DNA of 64,000 nt, from NCBI RefSeq assembly GCF_026343945.1, contig NZ_JAPKNJ010000001.1, positions 310,001 to 374,000 of the forward strand, written 5' to 3'. Both the position numbers and the translations under genes were made by a program. Below are positions 36,519 through 43,483 of this stretch, piece after piece. The DNA is from Kaistia algarum. Lineage in GTDB: Bacteria > Pseudomonadota > Alphaproteobacteria > Rhizobiales > Kaistiaceae. Within the stretch, counting starts at the first letter, position 1, and every line of letters starts with the position of its first letter. The notes under the pieces are model-generated. The model had not been told where the DNA came from. It did not search any database and saw nothing but the letters and a program-made list of their open reading frames with translations.

Positions 36519-36734
36519 ATGTTCGACAATTACATCATCGAGATCGACGACAAGGCCGCCGGCATTCTGGTCCGGACGGGCCGTTCATTTGCCTTCCACG
36601 CCCTGGAGCGGACCTTCGCGGTCCTTGAGGGCGCACTCTTCACCGACGCGGTCGCCGCCGAGCGCGCCGCCCGCAAGGTTCGCCGCAAGAGCGGATCGTC
36701 GGGGCTGACCGTGGCGTTCGAAAACGTCGCGTAA
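36519..36734 (+). CDS. Small conserved rhizobial protein
   Basis: A 71-aa soluble protein beginning MFDNYIIEIDDKAAGILVR and continuing FAFHALERTFAVLEGALF, followed by an Ala/Arg-rich stretch. I recognise similar small proteins with the MFDNYIIE opening in many Hyphomicrobiales genomes; no function is known. The frame is open upstream to 36445, but the ATG at 36519 begins the conserved part. It appears monocistronic. Confidence 0.65.
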   Translation: MFDNYIIEIDDKAAGILVRTGRSFAFHALERTFAVLEGALFTDAVAAERAARKVRRKSGSSGLTVAFENVA

Positions 36735-36852
36735 GACCCAAATGAAAAGCGGCAACGAAATTGCGTTGCCGCCTGACACCTCGCTAATTCTCTTCGTCCA
36801 AGAACGTCGCACAGGACGGGTGATACGCCCGACCTGTGCGAATTTGCGTGAG

Positions 36853-37752
36853 CTATGCTACCCGGGCGGTGGCAATGACCGGCGCGTCGTCGTCGCGCTG
36901 GCGGCCGCCAAAGGCAGCGGCGACGCCCGAAATGAACGCACCAACCAACAGCGCAGCAACCGTGAGCAGCGCCGTGGTCAGGGCGACTTTGCGCGCCGCG
37001 TCAGCGGCTTCCTTCGCCTTCTGTTTCGCCGCCTCGATCTGAGCGAGACCGTCATCGATCCGCTTGGTTGCGTCGGCGGGGCTGATGCCGGTCCGGCTCG
37101 CGATCAGGCTGGCGAGATATTCCTTGTCGGCTGCCGGCACTTCGCCATTGGCGAGACCGTTCACGAGGATGCGCGTCGCCTCGCCCCGCGCCTCAGCGTC
37201 ACCCGCGGCCGAAGTAGCCGAAGGGGTTGCCGGTCGGAACATCGTGTCGACCAGGTAGCCCGTGGGATCGGTCAGGCTGGACGACTGCACTGCACCTTGC
37301 GTCGCGCCCTGCGCGGCCCCGGCGACGATCGCCGCGCCACTCTGCGCGCCCTGTGAAACGATGCCCGCGAGGGTGGACGAGAACGCCGCTGCGACGATCA
37401 ACGTCGCGAAGCACCAGGTGATGAAGCCATGCGCCGTATCGCGAAAGAAGACCTCATCGCCGTTGAGGTTGGTCCATTTGGTCCTGAGGCGACCTGTAAT
37501 GTAACCGCCAAACGCCGAAGCCACCCACTGCGTCGCCACAAACCAGATCACCGCCGAGACGGCGAATGTCGTGGCGGCCGCGCCGGCGCCCGACCATGGA
37601 GAGACTGCCGCTAGCCCCAAGCCGGAGCCAAGCAGCAGCATGACAAGCGACACCGCAGCCGCCACGACGGCACCGGCGATGATGGCGCCCCAGGAAACGG
37701 CCGAACGTGGCGATTCGGGTGTACCGACCGTCGATGTCTCAATCATTGCCAT
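36853..37752 (-). CDS. Membrane protein of unknown function
   Basis: A 299-aa protein with three membrane segments near the N terminus (about 18-45 AVSWGAIIAGAVVAAAVSLV; 60-80 FAVSAVIWFVATQWVASAFG; 110-130 ITWCFATLIVAAAFSSTL). A Gly/Ala/Gln-rich region, an amphipathic helical segment rich in Ala/Lys (about 225-265), and a last helix (VALTTALLTVAALLVGAFISG) follow. The layout resembles uncharacterised rhizobial stress-related membrane proteins. The ATG at 37752 has GAGGGGG upstream; the longer frame to 37890 lacks support. It is preceded, 11 bases away, by a 25-codon gene. Confidence 0.75.
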   Translation of the reverse strand: MAMIETSTVGTPESPRSAVSWGAIIAGAVVAAAVSLVMLLLGSGLGLAAVSPWSGAGAAATTFAVSAVIWFVATQWVASAFGGYITGRLRTKWTNLNGDEVFFRDTAHGFITWCFATLIVAAAFSSTLAGIVSQGAQSGAAIVAGAAQGATQGAVQSSSLTDPTGYLVDTMFRPATPSATSAAGDAEARGEATRILVNGLANGEVPAADKEYLASLIASRTGISPADATKRIDDGLAQIEAAKQKAKEAADAARKVALTTALLTVAALLVGAFISGVAAAFGGRQRDDDAPVIATARVA

Positions 37753-37763
37753 TGCCGACCCCC

Positions 37764-37841
37764 TCAACGGAAGAAGATTGCGAGAAGGATGATGATCGGG
37801 ATCGGAACACCGAGCAGCCAGAGAAGTATACCACGGCCCAT
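37764..37841 (-). CDS. 25-aa hydrophobic small protein
   Basis: A 25-codon frame starting MGRGILLWLLGVPIPIIILL and ending in a short Phe/Arg tail. It is preceded by AGGAGG with a 5-base gap, the strongest ribosome site in this part of the window. It would be a single membrane helix with a central proline pair. It lies 11 bases upstream of the multi-pass membrane protein gene on the same strand, so the two are almost certainly translated from one mRNA. It is too short for normal gene finders. Similar tiny proteins precede this membrane gene type in rhizobia, as far as I recall. Confidence 0.7.
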   Translation of the reverse strand: MGRGILLWLLGVPIPIIILLAIFFR

Positions 37842-38167
37842 AGTTGCCTCCTGTTAGATTGATTACCGTCACAAACGATTGCAGGCGCATGGAAGTTCCA
37901 TGCGGAGGCCAGAACGCTGTATTTTTTGGGGTCGCGCGTTGGCTGGGCTGTCAGTCCGGATTGGAGTCAGTCGGCTTGGGCCGAAGCCTCAACGCCGGGC
38001 GCCTTGCCACCCGGCAGAGCGCTTCATCTTCTGCGCCGGGGCGGGCTAAATAGGACACCGGGCTCCGACGGGAACGGTCGTGCCCGCAGGAGGCTGGAAA
38101 ATTCGGAGGCCGAGGTCGCACCTGTTGAAGATATCCGTCTTGGCTATGGTGACGCCCCAAGGACACC
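37842..38167. other. Intergenic region
   Basis: About 330 bp without a supported gene. It contains the leftward promoter region of the 25-aa gene; the rightmost part leads into the degenerate aminotransferase remnant. Confidence 0.45.
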
Positions 38168-38354
38168 CCGAACGACGCCCGCTTCGCGCGCAACGGAGAG
38201 ATCGAGCGCGCCGCTCAATCGCAGGATTCTCTTGACGCCATTCCACAACATGATGCTCGTCTCCCCGGCAACGAGAGAGGACGACGTGACGAAGCTGACC
38301 CAGATGCTGGCCGAGGCCTTTGACGAACTGATAGGCGCAGGAGACGGCTCATGA
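38168..38354 (+). pseudogene. 3' remnant of a class III aminotransferase
   Basis: The last 46 codons before the stop at 38352-38354 read RILLTPFHNMMLVSPAT followed by an acidic helix, a good match to the C-terminal end of class III (glutamate-semialdehyde-like) aminotransferases. Just upstream, in another frame, NDARFARNGEIERAA fits the preceding segment of the same family, implying a frameshift. The rest of the gene is absent. Its stop overlaps the glutamine-synthetase-like ATG (ATGA), so the original genes were translationally coupled. Confidence 0.55.
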
Positions 38355-39712
38355 CCGCGCGCGATGCCGCCGAGGCCGAGGCGTTCCTCGCCGCTCATCC
38401 CGAGATCCGGCAGATCGAGGCGTTCCTGACCGATCCTTCCGGCGTTCAGCGCGGCAAGATCCTGCGGCCGGAGGAGTTGGCCGGCGCTTATCGCCACGGC
38501 CGGCCCCTGCCCTGCTCCATCCTGTCGCTCGATATCACGGGCGCCGATGTCGAAGAGACAGGCCTCGTCTGGGACGAAGGCGATTCCGACCGCGATTGCC
38601 GCCCGGTGCCGGGGACCCTCACGCTGGCGCCCTGGCTCGATACGCCGACGGCACAACTGGTGCTTACCTCCTATGAGAAGGACGGCACGCCTACCGATGC
38701 CGATCCGCGCCATGCTGTCGCCCGCATCAAGGCGGCATTGGAGGCGGCGGGCCTTTTCCCGGTCGTCGCCATCGAGCTTGAATTCTATCTTGTCGACCGC
38801 GAGGCGATGCTGGCTGGTCGTCCAAGGCCGCCCTCCGGCAAGACCGGCTTCCGCCAATCGCAGCTCCAAGCGTATCTCCTGCAGGATCTCGAGGATTTCT
38901 CACCCTTTCTTGACGAGGTCTATCGCGGCGCCGAGGTGATGGGCCTGCCGGCGCGCACGCTGATTTCCGAATATGCGCCGGGCCAATTCGAGATCGTGCT
39001 CGGCCACCAGACCGATGCACTTAGGGCCGCCGACGACGCCGTGCTGTTCAAGCGGCTCGTCAAGGGCGTCGCCGAGCGGCACGGCTATGTCGCGACCTTC
39101 ATGGCGAAACCCTATGCGGCCTGGTCGGGTAGCGGCATGCATGTCCATGCGAGCCTCGCCGATTCCGCCGGCAGCAACCTGTTCGCTGGCGAGGGCGAGG
39201 CGAACTCTCTGCTGAAATTCGCCATTGGCGGCTTGCTGGCGACGATGGGCGAGAGCATCGCCATGTTTGCCCCGAACGCCAATTCCTACCGACGCTTCCG
39301 CCGCAATTCCTATGCGCCGGTCGGCCCGGCCTGGGGGATCGACAACCGGTCCGTCCCGGTCCGTGTGACCGCCGGCCCTCCGGCGAGCCGGCATCTCGAA
39401 CAGAGGGTCGCCGGTGCCGACGCCAATCCCTACATCGCTCTTGCCACCGTCCTGGCGGGAATGCTGGAAGGCATTGAAAAACAATTGGATCCCGGCGCGC
39501 CGATCATCGGCAACGGCTATGAGCAGATCGAGCCGAGCCTGCCGGCAAGCTGGCCCGATGCACTCGCCGCGGCTGGCGCCTCCGACTTCCTGCCCCGCCG
39601 CCTCGGCGAGCGTTTCGTGGAAGTTTACCTCGCCATCAAGCGCGCCGAATCCGAGCGCTTCTTCGCCGAAATCCCGGACCTCGACTATTCGCTCTATCTC
39701 CGCCTTGCATGA
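38351..39712 (+). CDS. Glutamine-synthetase-like gamma-glutamyl ligase (PuuA type)
   Basis: A 453-aa GS-fold ligase. Seen: N-terminal beta-grasp region (IRQIEAFLTDPSGVQRGKIL), catalytic-domain ELEFYLVD, EYAPGQFEIVLGH, FMAKPYAAWSGSGMHVHASL, FAPNANSYRRF and NRSVPVRVTAGP. The length and the AWSGSGMHVH motif fit gamma-glutamylputrescine synthetase or related polyamine/amine ligases rather than housekeeping GlnA; the adenylylation tyrosine site is not evident. It overlaps an aminotransferase remnant upstream, as in amine degradation clusters. The substrate is inferred, not shown. Confidence 0.85.
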   Translation: MTARDAAEAEAFLAAHPEIRQIEAFLTDPSGVQRGKILRPEELAGAYRHGRPLPCSILSLDITGADVEETGLVWDEGDSDRDCRPVPGTLTLAPWLDTPTAQLVLTSYEKDGTPTDADPRHAVARIKAALEAAGLFPVVAIELEFYLVDREAMLAGRPRPPSGKTGFRQSQLQAYLLQDLEDFSPFLDEVYRGAEVMGLPARTLISEYAPGQFEIVLGHQTDALRAADDAVLFKRLVKGVAERHGYVATFMAKPYAAWSGSGMHVHASLADSAGSNLFAGEGEANSLLKFAIGGLLATMGESIAMFAPNANSYRRFRRNSYAPVGPAWGIDNRSVPVRVTAGPPASRHLEQRVAGADANPYIALATVLAGMLEGIEKQLDPGAPIIGNGYEQIEPSLPASWPDALAAAGASDFLPRRLGERFVEVYLAIKRAESERFFAEIPDLDYSLYLRLA

Positions 39713-39770
39713 AGCATGATTTAACCTAGCGCGCGCAATCTCTCCCAAAGCGGAGCAAGAGGTAGATTTC

Positions 39771-42077
39771 GTGGCAAGCTTCGTCGAGGAAATCCGCGAA
39801 GATATTGAACACGCAACGCAATATTGCGACGTGCGCGATCTCTTGTCGGCATGGAGCTCGAAGGCCGGTGACGGACCGGTCGAACTGCAGCCTCTGTTTG
39901 AAGCTTTTCGACGCATCGAGGATCGGCTTATGGTCCTGCTCCGGCAGGAGGATGACTTCGTCTATCAACGCCTCGGCCGCTCCGTCGTCACGCTGATCGG
40001 CCGCGACCTGACCGGGCTGACCCTTCGCAGCATCGACAATCCGGGCGTCAAGCTGTTCCGCGAACGCTATCGTCGGATCGCCGCCGGGCAAACGCCATCC
40101 TTCTGCGTGATGCACGGTGTCGGACCCAGCGCCATCGGCGAGAATGAGAGGCTGATCCTTCCGGTACATTCCGAGGGCCGGCCTGGGCTTCTCGTGTATC
40201 TTCGCGGACGCGAAACGGAGAGCGAAATCCTCCGCTCCGTCTTTCACGCCAGCTCGGATTCGATTTCCGTGATCGAGGCCGTCCGGAATGACGATGGCAC
40301 GATCATCGATTTCCGCGTTGTGGCCGTCAACGCCGAGACGGCCCGCCGGCTGGACATGGTGCCCGACAGCCTGATCGGCCATGGCCTTTTGGAAATCTGG
40401 CCGATGACCGCCGGAAACGGTATGCTCCAGCGCTTCTCGAAGGCGGTCGACGAACAGAGCGCGGCCATTTTTGAAAGCCGGTATATGAGCCAGGGCAAGG
40501 AGGTCGAACGAGAGTTGCGGCTTGCCCCCTTCGGTGAATGCCTGACCGTCACCAATGTCGACATCGCGCCAGCACGCGCCGCCTCGCGATCGCTGGAGGC
40601 GCAGCGCAACGAACTCGTGACCGCGAACGCGCTGCTCGAGCGGCGCGCCCTTGCTTCGAAGGCCAGTCATGATGCGCTTCAGCAAACGACGCGCGAATTG
40701 CGCGAGGAGATCCGACGCAACAAAGTTCTCGAACTCGAACTGATCCATCTCGCCCGCCATGACAGCCTGACGGGACTGCCCAATCGGAGCTATTTCGAGC
40801 ACCGCTTTGACGAAGCCCTGAAGTCGGCCGGCGAGACAGGACAGCCGCTGGCGCTCTGCGTCATCGACATCGACCTTTTCAAGGAAATCAACGATCGATT
40901 CGGTCATGCCGCTGGAGACAGCGTGCTCAGGGAGGTGTCGCAACGCTTGTCGGCCGCCTTGGGTCCTGCGGATTTCGTTGGCAGAACGGGCGGCGATGAA
41001 TTCGCCGCCATTCTCGCCGGCCGGGAGGATGATGCGTCGATCAGCACCGCCGTGCAGAGACTGCTCCGGGCCGGAATGGCATCCTTCGCTCTCGATCGCC
41101 AGGATGTGCCGCTCAGCATCTCGGTAGGCGTCGCTATCTATCCGACGGACGTGACGAGCGCGCGTGAACTGATGGCCGCCGCCGATATGGCCGTCTATCG
41201 CGCCAAGCAGGACGGTCGCGGGCGTCCGGTCTTCTTCGAGCCCCAGCTTCGGTTCGAGGCCGAACGTCTCTATCGTCTTATCGGGCGCCTTTCCAAGGCT
41301 ATCGAGCTTGGCGAAATCCACCCCTATTACCAACCGCTTCTGGATCTTCGAACCGGGCAGATCATCGGCTTCGAGGCGCTGGCACGCTGGCATCACCCGG
41401 AAATGGGCCTGATCTCGCCCGCCCGCTTCTCCGAGGCGCTGGACGTTCCCGATGTAGCCGAGGCGCTGACTCGGCGGATGATCGATGCCGTCACGGAGGA
41501 TCTGGTGAGCTGGGATGGTCAAGCCGTCCCGACCCATGTCAGCGTCAACGTGACAGGCTTCGACCTCCGACAGCCCGGCTTCGCGGCGGCGCTCAACCAG
41601 AAGCTTGCGGCGAAGGGGCTTTCGAGCCGCCAGCTTGCCATCGAGGTAACGGAAACGACCGTGCTGTCTCGCGATGCCGATCGGATCAGCGAGACGCTCG
41701 CTGAGCTTCAGCGCCTTGGCTTCGGGGTGGCGCTCGACGATTTCGGAACCGGCTTCGCATCGCTCAGCCATCTCCTGAAGCTGCCCGTGGGAAGCATCAA
41801 GATCGATCGCTCCTTCGTGTCCGGCATCGAGACCAGCCAGAGAACCGCCGCGGTGGTGCGCTCGCTCGTCTCCCTCGCCGCCGCCCTTGATCTCGACATC
41901 GTCGCGGAAGGCGTTGAGACGCGCGAACAGCTCGATCTGCTTCGCGGCCTCGGATGCCATCTGGTCCAGGGCTATCTAATCGCCGAGCCCATGCCGGCCG
42001 GCGACGTCCCCAGCTTCACCAGGAGCTTTGCGCTTTCGCCACCAGGCCGACGCCGTCTCGCCAGGACAGCTCCGTAG
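39771..42077 (+). CDS. GGDEF/EAL dual-domain c-di-GMP protein with PAS-like sensor
   Basis: A 768-aa soluble protein. The N-terminal 120 residues are of unknown fold; a PAS-like domain lies at about 155-265 (VFHASSDSISVIEAVRNDDGTIIDFRVVAVN). A coiled-coil (about 275-325) leads to GGDEF (RHDSLTGLPNRSYFEHRF; intact GGDEF at about 407-411) and EAL (about 510-760: FEALARWHHPEMG at about 533-545, DDFGTGFASLSHLLKLPV, EGVETREQLDLLR). No RxxD inhibitory site precedes GGDEF. Both active-site signatures are intact, so synthesis and hydrolysis of c-di-GMP are both possible. The start is a GTG. Confidence 0.92.
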   Translation: MASFVEEIREDIEHATQYCDVRDLLSAWSSKAGDGPVELQPLFEAFRRIEDRLMVLLRQEDDFVYQRLGRSVVTLIGRDLTGLTLRSIDNPGVKLFRERYRRIAAGQTPSFCVMHGVGPSAIGENERLILPVHSEGRPGLLVYLRGRETESEILRSVFHASSDSISVIEAVRNDDGTIIDFRVVAVNAETARRLDMVPDSLIGHGLLEIWPMTAGNGMLQRFSKAVDEQSAAIFESRYMSQGKEVERELRLAPFGECLTVTNVDIAPARAASRSLEAQRNELVTANALLERRALASKASHDALQQTTRELREEIRRNKVLELELIHLARHDSLTGLPNRSYFEHRFDEALKSAGETGQPLALCVIDIDLFKEINDRFGHAAGDSVLREVSQRLSAALGPADFVGRTGGDEFAAILAGREDDASISTAVQRLLRAGMASFALDRQDVPLSISVGVAIYPTDVTSARELMAAADMAVYRAKQDGRGRPVFFEPQLRFEAERLYRLIGRLSKAIELGEIHPYYQPLLDLRTGQIIGFEALARWHHPEMGLISPARFSEALDVPDVAEALTRRMIDAVTEDLVSWDGQAVPTHVSVNVTGFDLRQPGFAAALNQKLAAKGLSSRQLAIEVTETTVLSRDADRISETLAELQRLGFGVALDDFGTGFASLSHLLKLPVGSIKIDRSFVSGIETSQRTAAVVRSLVSLAAALDLDIVAEGVETREQLDLLRGLGCHLVQGYLIAEPMPAGDVPSFTRSFALSPPGRRRLARTAP

Positions 42078-42225
42078 AGGGTTCCCGATGACGGGGCGCC
42101 GAGCCGGGGCCAAAACAGCGATATCTTTGGTCTGGCTGGGGCGGGAGGAGCCCGAGCGGCCGCTATATAGCTCATATGTTTCAGTATTTTACGTCTCAGT
42201 TCCCACGACATTTTAGTACAGAATA

Positions 42226-42585
42226 TTAGTACATCCAACGAGACCAATCTAGCTCGCTGCCCGATACGAGCACCGCGCGCTCTTTCCGCTGGGCGCGAAC
42301 GGGGGTGCTGTCGATCATCTGGATGTTGCCATGGTGCACGGCGGTGATGGCATCCATCAGCCGGCTCCACACGCCCGCCTTTCGCCATCGCACGAAACGG
42401 TTGTAGCAGGTGGCGCGAGGGCCATAGCGCTCGGGCAGGTCACGCCACGGCGCACCGGATCGCAGGACCCAGAAAATGCCGTTCAACACACAGCGATCAT
42501 CCACCCGCGGCACGCCTCTGGGCTTGTTGGGCAGAAGCGGCTCGATCACGCGCCACTCGAAGTCGGTCAGATCATATCGGCTCAT
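42226..42585 (-). mobile_element. IS5-family (IS427-like) transposase orfA, 3'-truncated
   Basis: A 119-aa product matching the N-terminal part of IS427-group transposases: SRYDLTDFEWRVIEPLLPNK, RVDDRCVLNGIFWVLRSGAP, DLPERYGPRATCYNRFVRW and the first catalytic Asp in QMIDSTPVR. After that it departs from the expected VHQHG... sequence and stops. OrfB is absent. It is a dead fragment marking the left border of the accessory island. Confidence 0.8.
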
Positions 42586-42629
42586 GCCAACGCTGAATCA
42601 GATGATCGCCACGAGGGAGAGCCCCCCGC

Positions 42630-42833
42630 TCAGAAACCGTATGCCCGGGGGTTGGCAAGCACGGTATCGGCGGTCACGTGAGGGTCCGTAACCTCCACCT
42701 GCTCCAGCAATGCGATCATCGCAGCCCGATCCCGCCGCCTGACCGCAACATCCCATTGATCGAGGATACCAACGTGAGATAGCCGCTCGTTGACGGTCAT
42801 ACCTGCCAAGCTCGGCTCGTCCTGCTGATCCAT
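42630..42833 (-). CDS. Small conserved hypothetical protein
   Basis: A 67-aa soluble protein (LAGMTVNERLSHVGILDQWD, then DRAAMIALLEQVEV and a TVLANPRAYGF end). I recognise this layout from small proteins common in alphaproteobacteria; no function is known. It lies on the same strand just upstream of the IS fragment. No strong ribosome site precedes the ATG. Confidence 0.6.
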   Translation of the reverse strand: MDQQDEPSLAGMTVNERLSHVGILDQWDVAVRRRDRAAMIALLEQVEVTDPHVTADTVLANPRAYGF

Positions 42834-43483
42834 AAACGAAGATTGGCACAGCGGCGCTCCAGCGCCAACGGTTTATGGGTTCACGTCCTAATACGCGCGA
42901 GCGCCGAAACCAATCGGCACGACATTGGCATTGAAGGCAGCCGTCTGTAATTTCCTTCGGAAGCCGACGTACGGCACCGCTAGTCAGGTTGTTCCCATGC
43001 TCGTGGGCGAGTCCTCGTGTTAGATGCTTCGGCTTTGTCGAGGGTACAACACGTATGCCTTGCTACGCTGATCTGTTGGGCATTTTCAACCAACTTGACG
43101 TCGGGACATTCGGCCTCGGCGCCGGGATACACCGAATATGAGGATATCCTCCTATCGCGCGATAGGCTGTCCTCACTGGCTCACCTCAGACTCACCGCTC
43201 GCGAGTCGACGGCAGCACGAGCCGCTCGCCGATATTGCCTGGAAAGATGGACCTCCTCTCAGGTTGAACGCCTGCTCAACTGCTGCGGTCGCGTATAGAG
43301 AGAAGGCCTGAATTCTGCTCGGTGTCGTCCCACCTCCGCCAATCGGTAGGACCAGTGCGTGAGAGGCAGTCCGTTGCGGAATCCAACGCCGGCTCTGCAT
43401 TCAGTGAAGCTACCGGACACCGATCAGTTGCAAGCAGTTCGCCGCTACACTAACCTCCGTAGCAACATCATGGAGATGCCTCT
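42834..43483. other. Intergenic region at the island border
   Basis: About 650 bp without a convincing gene. Short frames, for example 43017-43298 on the plus strand, lack ribosome sites and family patterns. Composition shifts to lower GC toward the TIR gene. It presumably holds the promoter of the TIR gene and an island junction. Confidence 0.5.

Noticed and set aside
39726..41960. 744-aa open frame on the minus strand
   Set aside because: Exactly antisense to the GGDEF/EAL gene, whose domains are intact. Long antisense frames are expected at this GC content, and the composition (Arg/Asp/His/Gly-rich) shows no family pattern.
43017..43298. 93-aa frame upstream of the TIR gene
   Set aside because: No ribosome site, no family pattern, and low-quality composition; considered as a possible TIR partner and dropped.
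42078..43483. tRNA gene as the island integration site
   Set aside because: No cloverleaf or T-loop sequence was recognised at the island's left border; the IS fragment is the only boundary mark seen.
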